DNA of 64,000 nucleotides from Aquibium sp. ELW1220 (GCF_030398385.1 NZ_JAOAOQ010000022.1:28198-92197), one strand, 5' to 3'. Shown: positions 20,073 through 29,269, counted from the first letter of the stretch. Notes: a model not told the origin generated them from the letters alone. Made by a program: numbers and translations.

Positions 20073-21704
20073 CTAGGCGGGCAGCCGGTGGTCGCGAAAC
20101 TGCTCGCGCAGCTTGGTCTTCTGCAGCTTGCCGGTCGCGGTGTGCGGCAGCGTGTCGACGAAGGCGATGTCGTCGGGCAGCCACCATTTCGCGACGCGGC
20201 CGGACAGGAAGTCAAGCAGCTCCTCCCGGGTCGGCGCCTTGCCAGGCTTTGCGACCACGATCATCAGCGGGCGCTCCTGCCATCGCGGATGATGGACGCC
20301 GATGACGGCGGCTTCGGCGACTCCCGGATGCGCCACGGCGGCGTTCTCCAGGTCGATCGAGGAGATCCACTCGCCGCCCGACTTGATCACGTCCTTCGAG
20401 CGGTCGGTGAGCTGGACGTAGCCGTCGGCATCGATCTTGGCGACGTCGCCGGTCGCGAACCAGCCCTCGGCGTCGAGCACGTCGCCGCCTTCGCCGCGGA
20501 AGTAGCCGGACGCGACCCAGGGGCCGCGGACCAGCAGATCGCCGGCGACCGAGCCGTCATGCGGCAGAGGCTTGCCGTCCTCGCCGCGGATGCGCAGTTC
20601 GACGCCGTAGATGGCGCGGCCCTGCTTCGCCTGCACGGTGACCTGTTCGTCCTCCGGCGCGCCGCCGTGCTTGGGCAGGAGGTTGCCGATGGTGGCGAGC
20701 GGGCTCGTCTCGCTCATGCCCCAGGCGTGGATGACGAAGACGCCGAAATCGCGCCGGAAGCGCTCGATGACGGCGCGCGGAGCCGCCGAGCCGCCAATCA
20801 CCACCCGTTCGAGCTTAAGCCCCGACAGGTCGATGCCCGGCGTGTCGTCGACATGCTTGAAGAAACCGAGCCAGACGGTCGGCACGCCGAGCGAGAAGTT
20901 GCAGGCCTCCGCGACCGCGATGTCGAACAGGCTTCGCCCGTCGAGCTGCGGGCCGGGCAGGACGAGCTTTGCGCCGCACATGGCGGCCGCATAGGGGATG
21001 CCCCAGGCGTTGACGTGGAACAGCGGTACGGCGAGCAGCACGCTGTCGGCGCTGGACAGGCGCAGACCGTCGGCCGCGCAGGCCGTGAAGGAATGCAGGA
21101 CCGTGGAGCGGTGGGAGTAGAGCACCCCTTTCGGATTGCCGGTCGTGCCCGAGGTGTAGCAGAGCGAGGAGGCGGATTTCTCGTCGAACTGCGGCCAGTC
21201 GAGGACGTCGTCCTCGGCGGCGACCAGATCCTCGTAGGCCTCGCAGCCGGCGAGATCACCCGCCAGGTGGTCCACGTCCGTCATCGCGACGAAGCGCTCG
21301 ACCTTGCCGAGCTTCGGCCGCAGGTCCTTCACGAGGCCGCCGAAGGTGACGTCGAACAGAAGGACCCGGCTTTCCGCATGATTGAGGATGTAGTCTATCT
21401 GCTCCGGGAAGAGCCGCGGATTGACGGTGTGCAGCACCGCGCCGATGCCCGATACCGCAAAATAGAGCTCGACGTGGCGGTGCGTGTTCCAGGCGAGCGT
21501 CGCGACCCGGTCGCCCGGCTTGATGCCCATGCGGATGAGCGCCTTGGCCAGTTTGGCGGCACGCGACCGGACCTGCGCCCAGTTCGTGCGCACGATCGGC
21601 CCTTCGCAGGTGCGGCTGACGATCTCGACGTGCGGATGATAGCGGGCGGCATGCTCGATCAATGTCGAGATCAACAGCTGCCTGTCCTGCATCAAGCCCA
21701 GCAT
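20073..21704 (-). CDS. AMP-forming fatty/aryl acid--CoA ligase
   Basis: A 543-residue ANL-superfamily ligase. The phosphate-binding loop [11 protein letters not shown], the core motif [22 protein letters not shown] and the C-terminal hinge/lysine region [13 protein letters not shown] and TGKLQKTK are all present. It activates a carboxylic acid to acyl-CoA through an acyl-AMP. The start [11 protein letters not shown] has GGAGGA 6 bases upstream; 16 further upstream codons were discarded. It is the first gene of the operon that runs on to acyl-CoA dehydrogenases and Liv transporter genes. The sequence resembles medium-chain / methylthiopropionate-type ligases, but specificity cannot be read. 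Confidence 0.9.
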   Translation of the reverse strand: MLGLMQDRQLLISTLIEHAARYHPHVEIVSRTCEGPIVRTNWAQVRSRAAKLAKALIRMGIKPGDRVATLAWNTHRHVELYFAVSGIGAVLHTVNPRLFPEQIDYILNHAESRVLLFDVTFGGLVKDLRPKLGKVERFVAMTDVDHLAGDLAGCEAYEDLVAAEDDVLDWPQFDEKSASSLCYTSGTTGNPKGVLYSHRSTVLHSFTACAADGLRLSSADSVLLAVPLFHVNAWGIPYAAAMCGAKLVLPGPQLDGRSLFDIAVAEACNFSLGVPTVWLGFFKHVDDTPGIDLSGLKLERVVIGGSAAPRAVIERFRRDFGVFVIHAWGMSETSPLATIGNLLPKHGGAPEDEQVTVQAKQGRAIYGVELRIRGEDGKPLPHDGSVAGDLLVRGPWVASGYFRGEGGDVLDAEGWFATGDVAKIDADGYVQLTDRSKDVIKSGGEWISSIDLENAAVAHPGVAEAAVIGVHHPRWQERPLMIVVAKPGKAPTREELLDFLSGRVAKWWLPDDIAFVDTLPHTATGKLQKTKLREQFRDHRLPA

Positions 21705-21805
21705 GGGCAGTCCTCCCTGATGTCGAGCCGGCCTCCACCGACGCGGCCGCAAAATCGGGGGCGTGCACGGTCAAGTCAATCGACTGCACGGATGCGCGGC
21801 GTCGA

Positions 21806-21819
21806 TTCACACCTGTGAA
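21806..21819. promoter_or_regulatory. Palindromic operator candidate TTCACA-N2-TGTGAA
   Basis: A perfect 6-2-6 palindrome lies in the 200-bp divergent gap between the acyl-CoA ligase (minus) and the Old Yellow Enzyme remnant (plus). A looser dyad (GTGCA / TGCAC) lies just to its left around 21762-21788. No regulator gene is adjacent; the nearest is iclR, 8 kb away. Its protein is unknown. Confidence 0.35.
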
Positions 21820-21904
21820 ACTTCCGTGACGAAAGGCCGGCCGGTTTGCCTTTGCGGCGGCGGGATGGTGGAGAGGAGCGTGACATCTGCGAGGGAGGAT
21901 CCGG

Positions 21905-23101
21905 ATGAGCGTTCTGTTCAGCGAAGGCCGTATCGGCGGCGTTTCGATCGACAACCGCGTCGTCGTCTCGCCGATGTGCCAGTACAGCGCCGTCGACGGG
22001 GCCGCGCAGGACTGGCATCTCGTCCACCTCGGCTCGCTGATGATGTCGGGGGCGGGCCTGGTCATCCTGGAAGCCACGGCGGTGGAGGCGGTCGGCCGCG
22101 GCACGAATGGCTGCCGTGGCCTCTATGACGACGCGCAGGAGGCGGCGTTCGCGCGGCTGGTCGAGGCGCTGCGGAAACTGTCGCCGGCAAAGATCGGCCT
22201 CCAGCTCACCCATTGCGGCCGCAAGGCTGCCACCCGCACCATCCCCGAGCGATGGCGCGGCGAGCCGCTGCCGCCGGAGGAAGGCGCATGGACGCCGGTC
22301 GCGCCCTCCCCGATCGCCTATGACGAGGACTGGCAGGTGCCGGAAGAGCTCGACGAGGCCGGAATCCTGCGCATCATCGACGCCTTCGCAGAGAGCGCAC
22401 GCCGCGCCGCGCGCGCCGGCTTCGATCTCCTCGAACTGCACGGCGCGCATGGCTACCTGATCCACCAGTTCCTGTCGCCGATCACCAACCGGCGCACGGA
22501 CCGCTGGGGCGGGTCGGCCGGGAACCGCAACCGCATCGCGGTCGAGATCGTCAGGGCCGTCCGCAAAGCGTAGCCCCGCGAGCGGGCGCTCGGCTTGCGG
22601 ATGAACTCAACCGACTGGACGCCGGAGGGCTCGACGCTCGACGACGCCGTCGCGCTCGCCCGCGCCCTGGAAGCGGAGGGGCTCGACTATGTCGTGATGT
22701 CGTCCGGCAACATCCGGCCAGGCATCGCCATCCCGCCGGCCGCGCCCGGCCACCAGGTGCCCTTCGCAAAGGCGATCAAGGACGCGACCGGGCTCGCGGT
22801 GATGGCCGTCGGAATGATCGTGGAGGCAAGGCAGGCCGAGGAGATCGTCGCGTCGGGTGCTGCCGATTTCGTCGCGCTGGCGCGGCCGATGCTCGACAAT
22901 CCGCGCTGGGGCATCCATGCGGCGGCCGAACTCGGCGACGACATCGCCTACCCGCCGCCCTACATCCGCGCGCGGCCGAACAACTGGCTCGGCTTCCGCC
23001 ACGTCCACCCGCAGGCAAACCCGCCCGCCTCGACGCTCCAGCTCGACCGGCCGCGCAGCGTGGCGAGCTGGGACCGGCCGGATATGCCGGGGAGGAAGTA
23101 A
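21905..23101 (+). pseudogene. Old Yellow Enzyme (YqjM-like) gene interrupted by one in-frame TAG
   Basis: Codons on both sides of a single amber codon (codon 223, bases 22571-22573) lie in the same frame and together make one full-length NADH:flavin oxidoreductase of 398 positions. The N-terminal part has SPMCQYS, HGAHGYLIHQF and RWGGS. The C-terminal part has RMNSTDW, AVGMIVE and FVALARPML. The residues around the stop read VRAVRKA-stop-PRERALGLR; in relatives this position is usually Trp (AWP), so TGG to TAG is the simplest explanation. No frameshift is needed. The ribosome site (GGGAGGA) is intact. If not a sequencing error or suppressed stop, the product is a truncated 222-residue barrel without part of the flavin site. 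Otherwise the gene is well preserved, so the loss would be recent. Confidence 0.85.
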
Positions 23102-23225
23102 GCCTGCGTTCCTTGTAAAGGACGCCAAGGCCGGTGGGAGCTTCGTACGGGAGAGACGGTTGCCGGCCAGTCCGTTCGCGGGTTAACAGTCGATCCTCGG
23201 CGCCTTGAACCGACACTGCCGCCTC

Positions 23226-23705
23226 ATGAGTCCTGCCAATTTCCAGCCGATCACCTTGCGTCCGTACCGTCCGGAGGACCTCGAGGATTGCATGACGATC
23301 TGGAGAAAGGCCTCGCTCGCCGGCCATCCGTTCCTTTCGCCGGCGGAGATCGAGGCGGACGAACCGCTCGTGCGCGATGAGTACATGCCTATGGCGGAGA
23401 TCACTGTCGCGTCGCTCGACAGGTGCGTCGTCGGCTTCATCGCAATGCTGGGCGACGTCGTCGGCGGGTTGTTCGTCGCGCCCGAACAGCATCGCCTGGG
23501 CATCGGTCGCGCCCTCATCGCCTTCGAGGCCAAACGGCGCGGCCGGATGACCGTCGAGGTCTACGAGGAGAATACGAAGGCGCGCGCCTTCTACCGCGCC
23601 TCGGGCTTCGTCGAGACCGGCAGGCGCAACACGGACGATCGCGGGCGCCCGTACCCACTCGTCGGCATGGACATGGCGGCAGGGAGCACCGCCCGCGACA
23701 GGTGA
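23226..23705 (+). CDS. GNAT family N-acetyltransferase
   Basis: A 159-residue protein of the GNAT fold. The acetyl-CoA pyrophosphate loop lies in GGLFVAPEQHRLGIGRALI (Q/RxxGxG/A), and the C-terminal EENTKARAFYRASGFVETG is the typical last strand pair. The substrate is unknown. The start at 23226 (MSPANFQPIT) lacks a clear ribosome site; a TTG at 23205 in frame is possible. The gene sits between two pseudogenes and its stop overlaps the TonB-receptor remnant. Confidence 0.8.
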   Translation: MSPANFQPITLRPYRPEDLEDCMTIWRKASLAGHPFLSPAEIEADEPLVRDEYMPMAEITVASLDRCVVGFIAMLGDVVGGLFVAPEQHRLGIGRALIAFEAKRRGRMTVEVYEENTKARAFYRASGFVETGRRNTDDRGRPYPLVGMDMAAGSTARDR

Positions 23706-24091
23706 ACGCCTCGATCGGCCACGTCCATTCCCGGTTCGAGGAGTTCAACGATGTCACCTATGGCGACCTCGCGGGCCTTGCCTTCCCCGGATCGCCGGAA
23801 TGGTCAAACGGGCTCGGCGGCCGCTACGACTTCCGCAACGGGATCTATCTCGGCGCCGACGCCAAGTAAACGTCGAGCTACCTCGCCCGCTTCGGCAGCC
23901 TGCCGCACGACGTGATCGACTCGCGCGTGATCGTGAACGCGCAGGCCGGTTACCGGACGGAGGACTGGGACATCAACGCCTTCGCCGAGAACCTCCTGGA
24001 CGAGCGCTGCTTCGTCTACAACGACAACGACGTCGCCGCGACGCTGGGCAAGCGGCGGACGCTCGGCCTCAACGTCAAGTTCAACTTCTGA
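23702..24091 (+). pseudogene. TonB-dependent receptor remnant (C-terminal barrel only, with in-frame TAA)
   Basis: The frame translates to the last 129 or so residues of a TonB-dependent outer-membrane receptor. It includes NAQAGYRTEDWDINAFAENL, then a DERCFVYND stretch, and ends RRTLGLNVKFNF, with the terminal Phe used for barrel assembly. A TAA at 23867-23869 interrupts it in frame. The signal peptide, plug and most strands are absent, since the preceding GNAT gene abuts it. It is a decayed fragment, not a functional gene. Confidence 0.75.
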
Positions 24092-24131
24092 CGGACGGGG
24101 TCCGCACGGACGATCGGGCGCCGGCCGGCCA

Positions 24132-24866
24132 TCATCGTGCAAGCCGGGTGGCGATCGCAGCCGGCAATCCCGCCGAGGCCTTGCCGGGCGGACGCGCATA
24201 GCTGCCGCGGTCGGCGCCCTGCGGTCGCAGCCGATGCAGGGCGACGGCGTGGACAACGGCCGCCTGCACGGGATCGACGAGGATCGCCGGGACATCGCCG
24301 GCGATGTCATTGGCAAGGCCCGCGATCGGCGCGCCGGCAAGCACGAGCACGTCGGCCGCCTCGGCTGCACACAGGCAGGTGCGCAGGAGCGGCTCGCGCA
24401 TCTCCTCCGCCACGCTCGAGATCGAGCCGAACCCCTCGTCCGGGGTGAAGGTACCGGCAAAGCGCGTGGCGAGCCCTGCCCTCGTCACCTGCTCGTCGTA
24501 CCACGGCCGCATGCGCCGCGAAAACGTGACGAAGGCGAAGCGTTCGCCGAGCGAGAGCGACATGATCATGGCCGCCTCGGACATGCCCGTGACCGGCAGG
24601 TCGAACAGTTCGCGCGCCGCCTGGAGCCCCGGATCGCCAAAGGCGGCGATGACCGCCGCATCGAAGGTCCCTGCCCTTTCCGCCAGCCCTTCGAGGACGC
24701 CCGCACCGGCGATCTGCGCTTCCGCGCGCGAGGAGATGTAGGGAAATCCCGATCCGGCGGTGACGGGGACGAGATCGACGTCGGACGGCAGCACGCAGGA
24801 CGCCGACGCGGCCAGGCGCTGAGTCAGCGCGGCGGTGGTGTTGGGGTTGAACAGCAGCAGGCGCAT
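24132..24866 (-). CDS. Asp/Glu/hydantoin racemase family protein lacking both catalytic cysteines
   Basis: A 244-residue protein of the hydantoin/allantoin racemase group. It begins MRLLLFNPNTT and has FGDPGL (76-81). In characterised racemases of this group two cysteines act as acid/base: one just before the FGDPG motif and one in a following LGCAGM motif. Here the aligned positions are Ala75 (AAFGDPG) and Gly178 (VLAGAPIAGL). Three other Cys (24, 164, 166) are not at these sites. Two-base Cys racemisation is thus not possible; another reaction or a binding role must be considered. The ATG overlaps the dctM stop (TGATG). It ends the uraD-dctP-dctQ-dctM operon, which points to ureide metabolism. 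Confidence 0.82.
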   Translation of the reverse strand: MRLLLFNPNTTAALTQRLAASASCVLPSDVDLVPVTAGSGFPYISSRAEAQIAGAGVLEGLAERAGTFDAAVIAAFGDPGLQAARELFDLPVTGMSEAAMIMSLSLGERFAFVTFSRRMRPWYDEQVTRAGLATRFAGTFTPDEGFGSISSVAEEMREPLLRTCLCAAEAADVLVLAGAPIAGLANDIAGDVPAILVDPVQAAVVHAVALHRLRPQGADRGSYARPPGKASAGLPAAIATRLAR

Positions 24867-26146
24867 CAGTAGCCGAGCCTCTCGGGCAACCAGGTGACGA
24901 GGCCGGGGAAGACCATGCACAGCACGAGCACCGCGTACATGGTGGCGATGAAGGGCCAGCTCTCGCGGACCAGTTCGCCCATCTTCACGCCGGTGATGCC
25001 GCAGACGACGAACAGGACCACGCCGACCGGCGGGGTGAGCATGCCGATGACGAGGTTCAGGACGAACAGGAAGCCGAAATGCAGCGGGTCGAGCCCGTAC
25101 TGCATGGCGATCGGGTGGAACAGCGGCACGAGCATGATGTAGGCCGCGTTCGATTCCAGGAACATGCCGACGACCAGCAGCATGACCGCGATCAGGCACA
25201 GGAACAGGAACGGGTCATCGGTCAGCCCCTGCAGCAGCCCGGCGAGCTTCATCGGCAGCAGGTCGATCGTGAACAGGAACGTCACGGTGGAGGCGAAGGC
25301 GATCATGGCGCCCACCATCGCCGAGGTCTTCGCCGCACCCAGCAGCACCTCTGGCAGGTGACCGAGTTCCAGCTTGCGGGTGACGAAGAAGCCGAGGAAG
25401 AGCGCGTAGCAGACGCCCACCGCCGCGCCCTCGGTCGGCGTGAAGATACCGCCGACGATTCCGCCGATGACGATCACCGGCATCAGGAACACGACGAAGC
25501 TGCGCCTCGTCTGGTGCAGGATGTTCGCGAGCGAGACCGGCGTGCCGGCGAGCGGATAGTCCCGCTTCCAGGCGATGAACCAGCACAACACCATGAAGCT
25601 CACGAAGAGGATCAGCCCCGGCACCACGCCCGACATGAACATCCCGCCGACCGAGACGCTGGACCCCGCCATGAAGGCGTAGACGATCATGGCGCCCGAC
25701 GGCGGAATGATGGGGCCGAGATTGGCCGCGGCCGCGACGATGCCGGTCGAGAAGCCGAGGCCGTATTGCTGGCGCAGCGACGGGACCAGGGTGGACGAAA
25801 GCGCGGAGGCGTCGGCGACCGCGGCACCCGAGACCGAGGCGAGGCCGGCGCCCGACAGGATGGTGACCTGCGCCAGCCCGCCGCGGACCCGGCCGATGAA
25901 GGCATTCGCGAACTCCACCAGCCGCTCCATGATGCCGCCCTTGAGCATGAGCTCGCCCGCGATCATGAACAGCGGGATCGACATCAGCGGGAAGGAGTTG
26001 ACGGCGTTGAGAAGGCGCGGCGCCAGCACGGCCGCATCGAAACCTGCCAGCCACAGGCCCGCAAGCGCGGAGACGCCGAGCGAGAACGCCAGCGGCATGC
26101 CGAGGAAGGCGAGCACCAGGAACAGGACGATGACGAAGAGGCTCAT
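24866..26146 (-). CDS. TRAP transporter large permease (DctM)
   Basis: A 426-residue membrane protein of the DctM family, with about twelve hydrophobic segments. GLASVSGAAVADASALSSTLVPS, interrupted here after position 20 in quoting, lies in the first half and IPPSGAMIVYAF in the middle; NLVIGMLTPPVGVVLFVVCG is near the C-terminus. It uses a sodium gradient to import substrate delivered by DctP. It overlaps dctQ by ATGA, so the two are translationally coupled. Confidence 0.92.
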   Translation of the reverse strand: MSLFVIVLFLVLAFLGMPLAFSLGVSALAGLWLAGFDAAVLAPRLLNAVNSFPLMSIPLFMIAGELMLKGGIMERLVEFANAFIGRVRGGLAQVTILSGAGLASVSGAAVADASALSSTLVPSLRQQYGLGFSTGIVAAAANLGPIIPPSGAMIVYAFMAGSSVSVGGMFMSGVVPGLILFVSFMVLCWFIAWKRDYPLAGTPVSLANILHQTRRSFVVFLMPVIVIGGIVGGIFTPTEGAAVGVCYALFLGFFVTRKLELGHLPEVLLGAAKTSAMVGAMIAFASTVTFLFTIDLLPMKLAGLLQGLTDDPFLFLCLIAVMLLVVGMFLESNAAYIMLVPLFHPIAMQYGLDPLHFGFLFVLNLVIGMLTPPVGVVLFVVCGITGVKMGELVRESWPFIATMYAVLVLCMVFPGLVTWLPERLGY

Positions 26147-26628
26147 GGGCCGGTGACCTGCGGGGACAAGGCGAGACGGGCGAGATGCAGCGCCGCATGC
26201 AGCGAGCCCGCGATGATGGGGAAGAAGAAGACGCTCGAGGTGACGTCGATCGAGCCGAGCCGTTCCGACCAGGTGGCGGACGCCACGCCGATCGAGATCC
26301 AGAACACCACCGCCATCATCATCGCGGCGAGCGCGCTGGTCAGCCTGGCGACCAGACGGCGCAGCCGCACCGGCAGGCGCGACACGAGGAGTTCGATGCC
26401 GACATGCGTGCCGTCGCGGATGCCGAGCGGGATCGCCAGGAAGATCGTCCAGACGAAGGCGATCCGGCTCACCTCGTCGGCCCAGTCAAAGGACCCGTTG
26501 AAGACGTAGCGCATGACGACCTGGGCCGCGACGACGACGACCATGAGCGCTGCGCCCGCCATGACGACGAGACGCGCGCCGGAATCGGCGCGCGTCAGGA
26601 TCGAGGCGAGGATGCGATCGATGGCCAT
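26143..26628 (-). CDS. TRAP transporter small permease (DctQ)
   Basis: A 161-residue protein with four membrane segments and the family motif RYVFNGSFDWADEVSR near residues 40-55. It scaffolds the large permease DctM. It starts 3 bases after the dctP stop. The ribosome site is weak, so coupling to dctP is likely. Confidence 0.9.
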   Translation of the reverse strand: MAIDRILASILTRADSGARLVVMAGAALMVVVVAAQVVMRYVFNGSFDWADEVSRIAFVWTIFLAIPLGIRDGTHVGIELLVSRLPVRLRRLVARLTSALAAMMMAVVFWISIGVASATWSERLGSIDVTSSVFFFPIIAGSLHAALHLARLALSPQVTGP

Positions 26629-26631
26629 CGC

Positions 26632-27624
26632 CTACATGCCGAGCTTCGCGGTCTCGGCGTCGAGCAGCTTCACCAGCTCCGGATCGAGCCGGGCCTTGGT
26701 TTCGGCCGCGACGCCGGCGGTCTTCTCGCGCAGGGCGGCGGCGAGTTCGGGCGAGACTTCGGTGAACGCCATGCCCTTGCCGACCAGCGTCGCCAGCCCT
26801 GCGGCGTCCTGTTCTGCCGCCAGTTCGCGCTGGTAGGCGACGGCGGTCGCCATCGCCTCGCGGACCATCGCCTGCTTGCTGGCGTCGAGGCCGTCGAACC
26901 ACTTCTTGTTGGCCGCCACGGAGATGAAGTCGAAGAAGTGCCCGGTGTTGGAGATGTTCTTCTGGACCTCGGCGTATCCGGCGACATTGATGATGGCGAA
27001 GGGGTTCTCCTGGCCGTCGATGACGTTCTGTTCCAGCGCCGAATAGAGTTCCTTCACGTCCATGGCCACCGGGTTGGCGCCGAGCGCGCGGAAGGTGGCG
27101 AGGTGAGTCTCGTTGGGCTGGAGGCGGATCTTGAGGCCGGCGATGTCGTCGATCGTCCGGATCGGACGGACGTTGTTGGTCAGGTGGCGGAAGCCGAGCT
27201 CCATGTAGCCCATTGAGGTCATGCCCTCTTTGGCCAGCTTGGCGTCGAGTGCGGCGCCGACCGGGCCGTCGACGATGGCGAAGGCCTGCTCGCGGCTCTG
27301 GAACTGGAACGGAAGCCCGACGACCTCGAGCTCCGGCACTGTGCGGGTGAGGTAGGCGGTGCCGACCCACATCAGCTCGATGGCACCGATCTTGACCGCC
27401 TGCACGTTCGCGGCCGCCCCGCCGAGCTGCTGGGCGGGGAAGACGTTGACGTCGATCTCGCCGCCCGACAGGCGCTCGAGCTCCGCCTCGAACTTCGCCA
27501 TCGCCAGGGACGAGGCGTGTTCGGCGGCGAAATTGCCGGCGACGCGGATGAGATCCTTCGCGTCGGCGGCGGCGACCGAAAGGGCGATGGCAGATGAAGC
27601 GATGAGCGGCAGAAGGGCTTTCAT
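26632..27624 (-). CDS. TRAP transporter substrate-binding protein (DctP)
   Basis: A 330-residue periplasmic binding protein of the DctP family. A signal peptide covers residues 1-22 (MKALLPLIASSAIALSVAAADA). GLKIRLQPNETHLATFRALG contains the conserved Arg that binds a substrate carboxylate, and GQENPFAIINVAGYAEVQK is the other hallmark. GGAG precedes the ATG. Together with uraD 4 bases upstream, a carboxylated ureide or related purine breakdown product is a plausible ligand (inference). Confidence 0.92.
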   Translation of the reverse strand: MKALLPLIASSAIALSVAAADAKDLIRVAGNFAAEHASSLAMAKFEAELERLSGGEIDVNVFPAQQLGGAAANVQAVKIGAIELMWVGTAYLTRTVPELEVVGLPFQFQSREQAFAIVDGPVGAALDAKLAKEGMTSMGYMELGFRHLTNNVRPIRTIDDIAGLKIRLQPNETHLATFRALGANPVAMDVKELYSALEQNVIDGQENPFAIINVAGYAEVQKNISNTGHFFDFISVAANKKWFDGLDASKQAMVREAMATAVAYQRELAAEQDAAGLATLVGKGMAFTEVSPELAAALREKTAGVAAETKARLDPELVKLLDAETAKLGM

Positions 27625-27628
27625 GGCA

Positions 27629-28186
27629 TTACTCCAGGGTTGCGGCGGCGGGATGGGCTTGGACGTCCGAACCCGGCCCGAAGGCGCGGGCGGTGCGGGC
27701 GCGGATGACGGAGGCGATTTCGGCCAGGGTGGCGGCGTGTTCCTCGGATGGCGCGGCGGCGAGACGGCGCTCGAACGCCTCAAACAGCGAGGGCAGATCG
27801 CCGAACCGATGCAGGGCGACGATGAAGGGATGGCCAAAACGCTCGCGGTAGCGGCGGTTGAGGTCGGCCAGACGCCGCGCATCGGCCGTCCGCAGGGACA
27901 GCAGGCCGAGCCGGTGCTGCTCGCCCGTCGATGCCTCGGTCATGCGGCCTTCGGCGGCTTCGCGCCCGGCGAGCTCCGGATGGGCGTCGAAAAGGGCTCG
28001 CTGGCGCCCGGCACCCGCTGCGACGATCGCGGCGACGAGCGCAGCCGACAGCGCGCCCTCGTCGGCGAACGGCCGCGCATCGACGGCGAGATCCACCACC
28101 CAGGGCGAGCATTCGACGAGCGGCTCCATCAGGGCGATCGCCTGGTCGCGGGATGCGGCGTTGAGGATGTCGATGGCTGCGGTCAT
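27629..28186 (-). CDS. uraD: OHCU decarboxylase (2-oxo-4-hydroxy-4-carboxy-5-ureidoimidazoline decarboxylase)
   Basis: A 185-residue UraD-family protein. The enzyme converts OHCU, a product of urate oxidation, to S-allantoin. Catalytic His and Glu are visible at His69 (HPELAG) and Glu89 (TGEQ), with the same spacing of 20 as His67/Glu87 of the zebrafish enzyme. The RFGHPFIVALH segment is the third conserved block. The start MTAAIDILNA was chosen because 21 upstream codons run into the divergent promoter region. No urate oxidase, HIU hydrolase (uraH) or allantoinase is nearby, so it works with genes elsewhere or on a related ureide. It leads the TRAP operon and diverges from a LysR gene. Confidence 0.88.
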   Translation of the reverse strand: MTAAIDILNAASRDQAIALMEPLVECSPWVVDLAVDARPFADEGALSAALVAAIVAAGAGRQRALFDAHPELAGREAAEGRMTEASTGEQHRLGLLSLRTADARRLADLNRRYRERFGHPFIVALHRFGDLPSLFEAFERRLAAAPSEEHAATLAEIASVIRARTARAFGPGSDVQAHPAAATLE

Positions 28187-28293
28187 TCGCCCGTTCGTCC
28201 GGCTTGTCGGTCTCAGGCAAGCTATCTGGAGGGCGACATTGCAATCCATGACATTATCGACAATTCTCCATACTGATTTTTCGAATGGTTCCC
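28187..28293. promoter_or_regulatory. Divergent control region uraD / lysR
   Basis: About 107 bp separate the divergent uraD and lysR starts, the classic arrangement for LysR control. The segment around 28238-28275 is AT-rich for this genome and is where both promoters probably overlap. It includes the 8-bp palindrome ATTGCAAT near 28239. I could not define a convincing T-N11-A LysR box. Confidence 0.45.
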
Positions 28294-29235
28294 ATGGCGC
28301 TTCACCTCGTGCCCCGCAGCCTTCAGTACGTCGAGGCGGTCGCCGAACACGGCTCGATCCAGGCGGCCTCCCGCGCCGTCGGCATCGCCGCCTCGGCGAT
28401 CGACCGGCAGATCAAGCTGCTGGAGGCACGCCTCGGCGTGCAGCTGTTCGATCGCTTGACGACGGGCATGTCGCTGTCGCCGGTGGGCGAGATGTTCATC
28501 GTGCTGGCGCGCCGCTGGAAGGCCGACGAGAACCGCATCTGGTCCGACGTCAAGCAGATGCAGGGCGTCGATCTCGGCCACATCAGGCTGGTCACCATGG
28601 ACAGCCTGGTCAACAGCCTGCTGCCGCGGTTCCTGCAGCACGTCGCCAGCGTCTATCCCAAGGTGCGCATCGACGTGGAGATCGCGACGCCGGACGACGC
28701 GGTGGCGGTGCTCGATGCCGGCGAAGCCGACGTCGCGCTCGCCTTTAACCTGCGTCCGCAGCGCGACGTCCACGTGATGTGGAGCGAGGAGCTGCCGCTG
28801 CTGTGCGTCATGGCGCCGGGACATCCGCTGGCCGTCCAGAAGGAGGTTCGCCTGTCGCAGGTCCGTGAGCATCCGATCGCGGTGCAGAGCCCCGCGCTGG
28901 CCATCCGGCGCATCCTGGAGGCGCGGCACGGCTGGATGTTTTCAGGCGACCGGCCGCCGGTGGTGACGAACTCGCTGCAGCTTTTGAAGCAACTGGTCGT
29001 CGCCGGCACCCATGTGGCGCTCACCTCCGAGTTGGACACGGCGCAGGAACTGCTGGAGGGCCGGCTCGTGGCGGTTCCGGTCAAGGGCGACAACGTCATG
29101 CCGCAGAGCATTTCCCTGGTGATCAGCTCCCGCCGCACGCTTCCGCGCATCGCCACCCGCGTGGCCGATCTCCTGGCAAAGGACGTCGCCGACACCCTGG
29201 CGCGCGTGAGGGCTAGGCGGGGAGAGGAGCGGTAG
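28294..29235 (+). CDS. LysR family transcriptional regulator
   Basis: A 313-residue LysR-type regulator. The N-terminal HTH lies in GSIQAASRAVGIAASAIDRQ (about 20-40). A periplasmic-binding-like effector domain covers about 90-295. It probably controls the divergent uraD-TRAP operon in response to its substrate. ATGs at 28285 and 28294 are both possible and neither has a clear ribosome site. The C-terminal tail is Arg-rich. It converges with the Wadjet operon. Confidence 0.9.
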   Translation: MALHLVPRSLQYVEAVAEHGSIQAASRAVGIAASAIDRQIKLLEARLGVQLFDRLTTGMSLSPVGEMFIVLARRWKADENRIWSDVKQMQGVDLGHIRLVTMDSLVNSLLPRFLQHVASVYPKVRIDVEIATPDDAVAVLDAGEADVALAFNLRPQRDVHVMWSEELPLLCVMAPGHPLAVQKEVRLSQVREHPIAVQSPALAIRRILEARHGWMFSGDRPPVVTNSLQLLKQLVVAGTHVALTSELDTAQELLEGRLVAVPVKGDNVMPQSISLVISSRRTLPRIATRVADLLAKDVADTLARVRARRGEER

Positions 29236-29252
29236 GGAGGGTATCGGAAGCC

Positions 29253-29269
29253 GGCCAGCGATGCTGGTC
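29253..29269. terminator. Weak hairpin between lysR and jetD ends
   Basis: GGCCAGC (29253-29259) and GCTGGTC (29263-29269) can form a 7-bp stem with one G-T pair and a 3-nt loop in the convergent gap. No T tract follows. It may contribute to termination. Confidence 0.25.

Noticed and set aside
23226..23705. GNAT gene as another pseudogene
   Set aside because: The frame is intact with complete acetyl-CoA motif and normal length. Only the start is uncertain.
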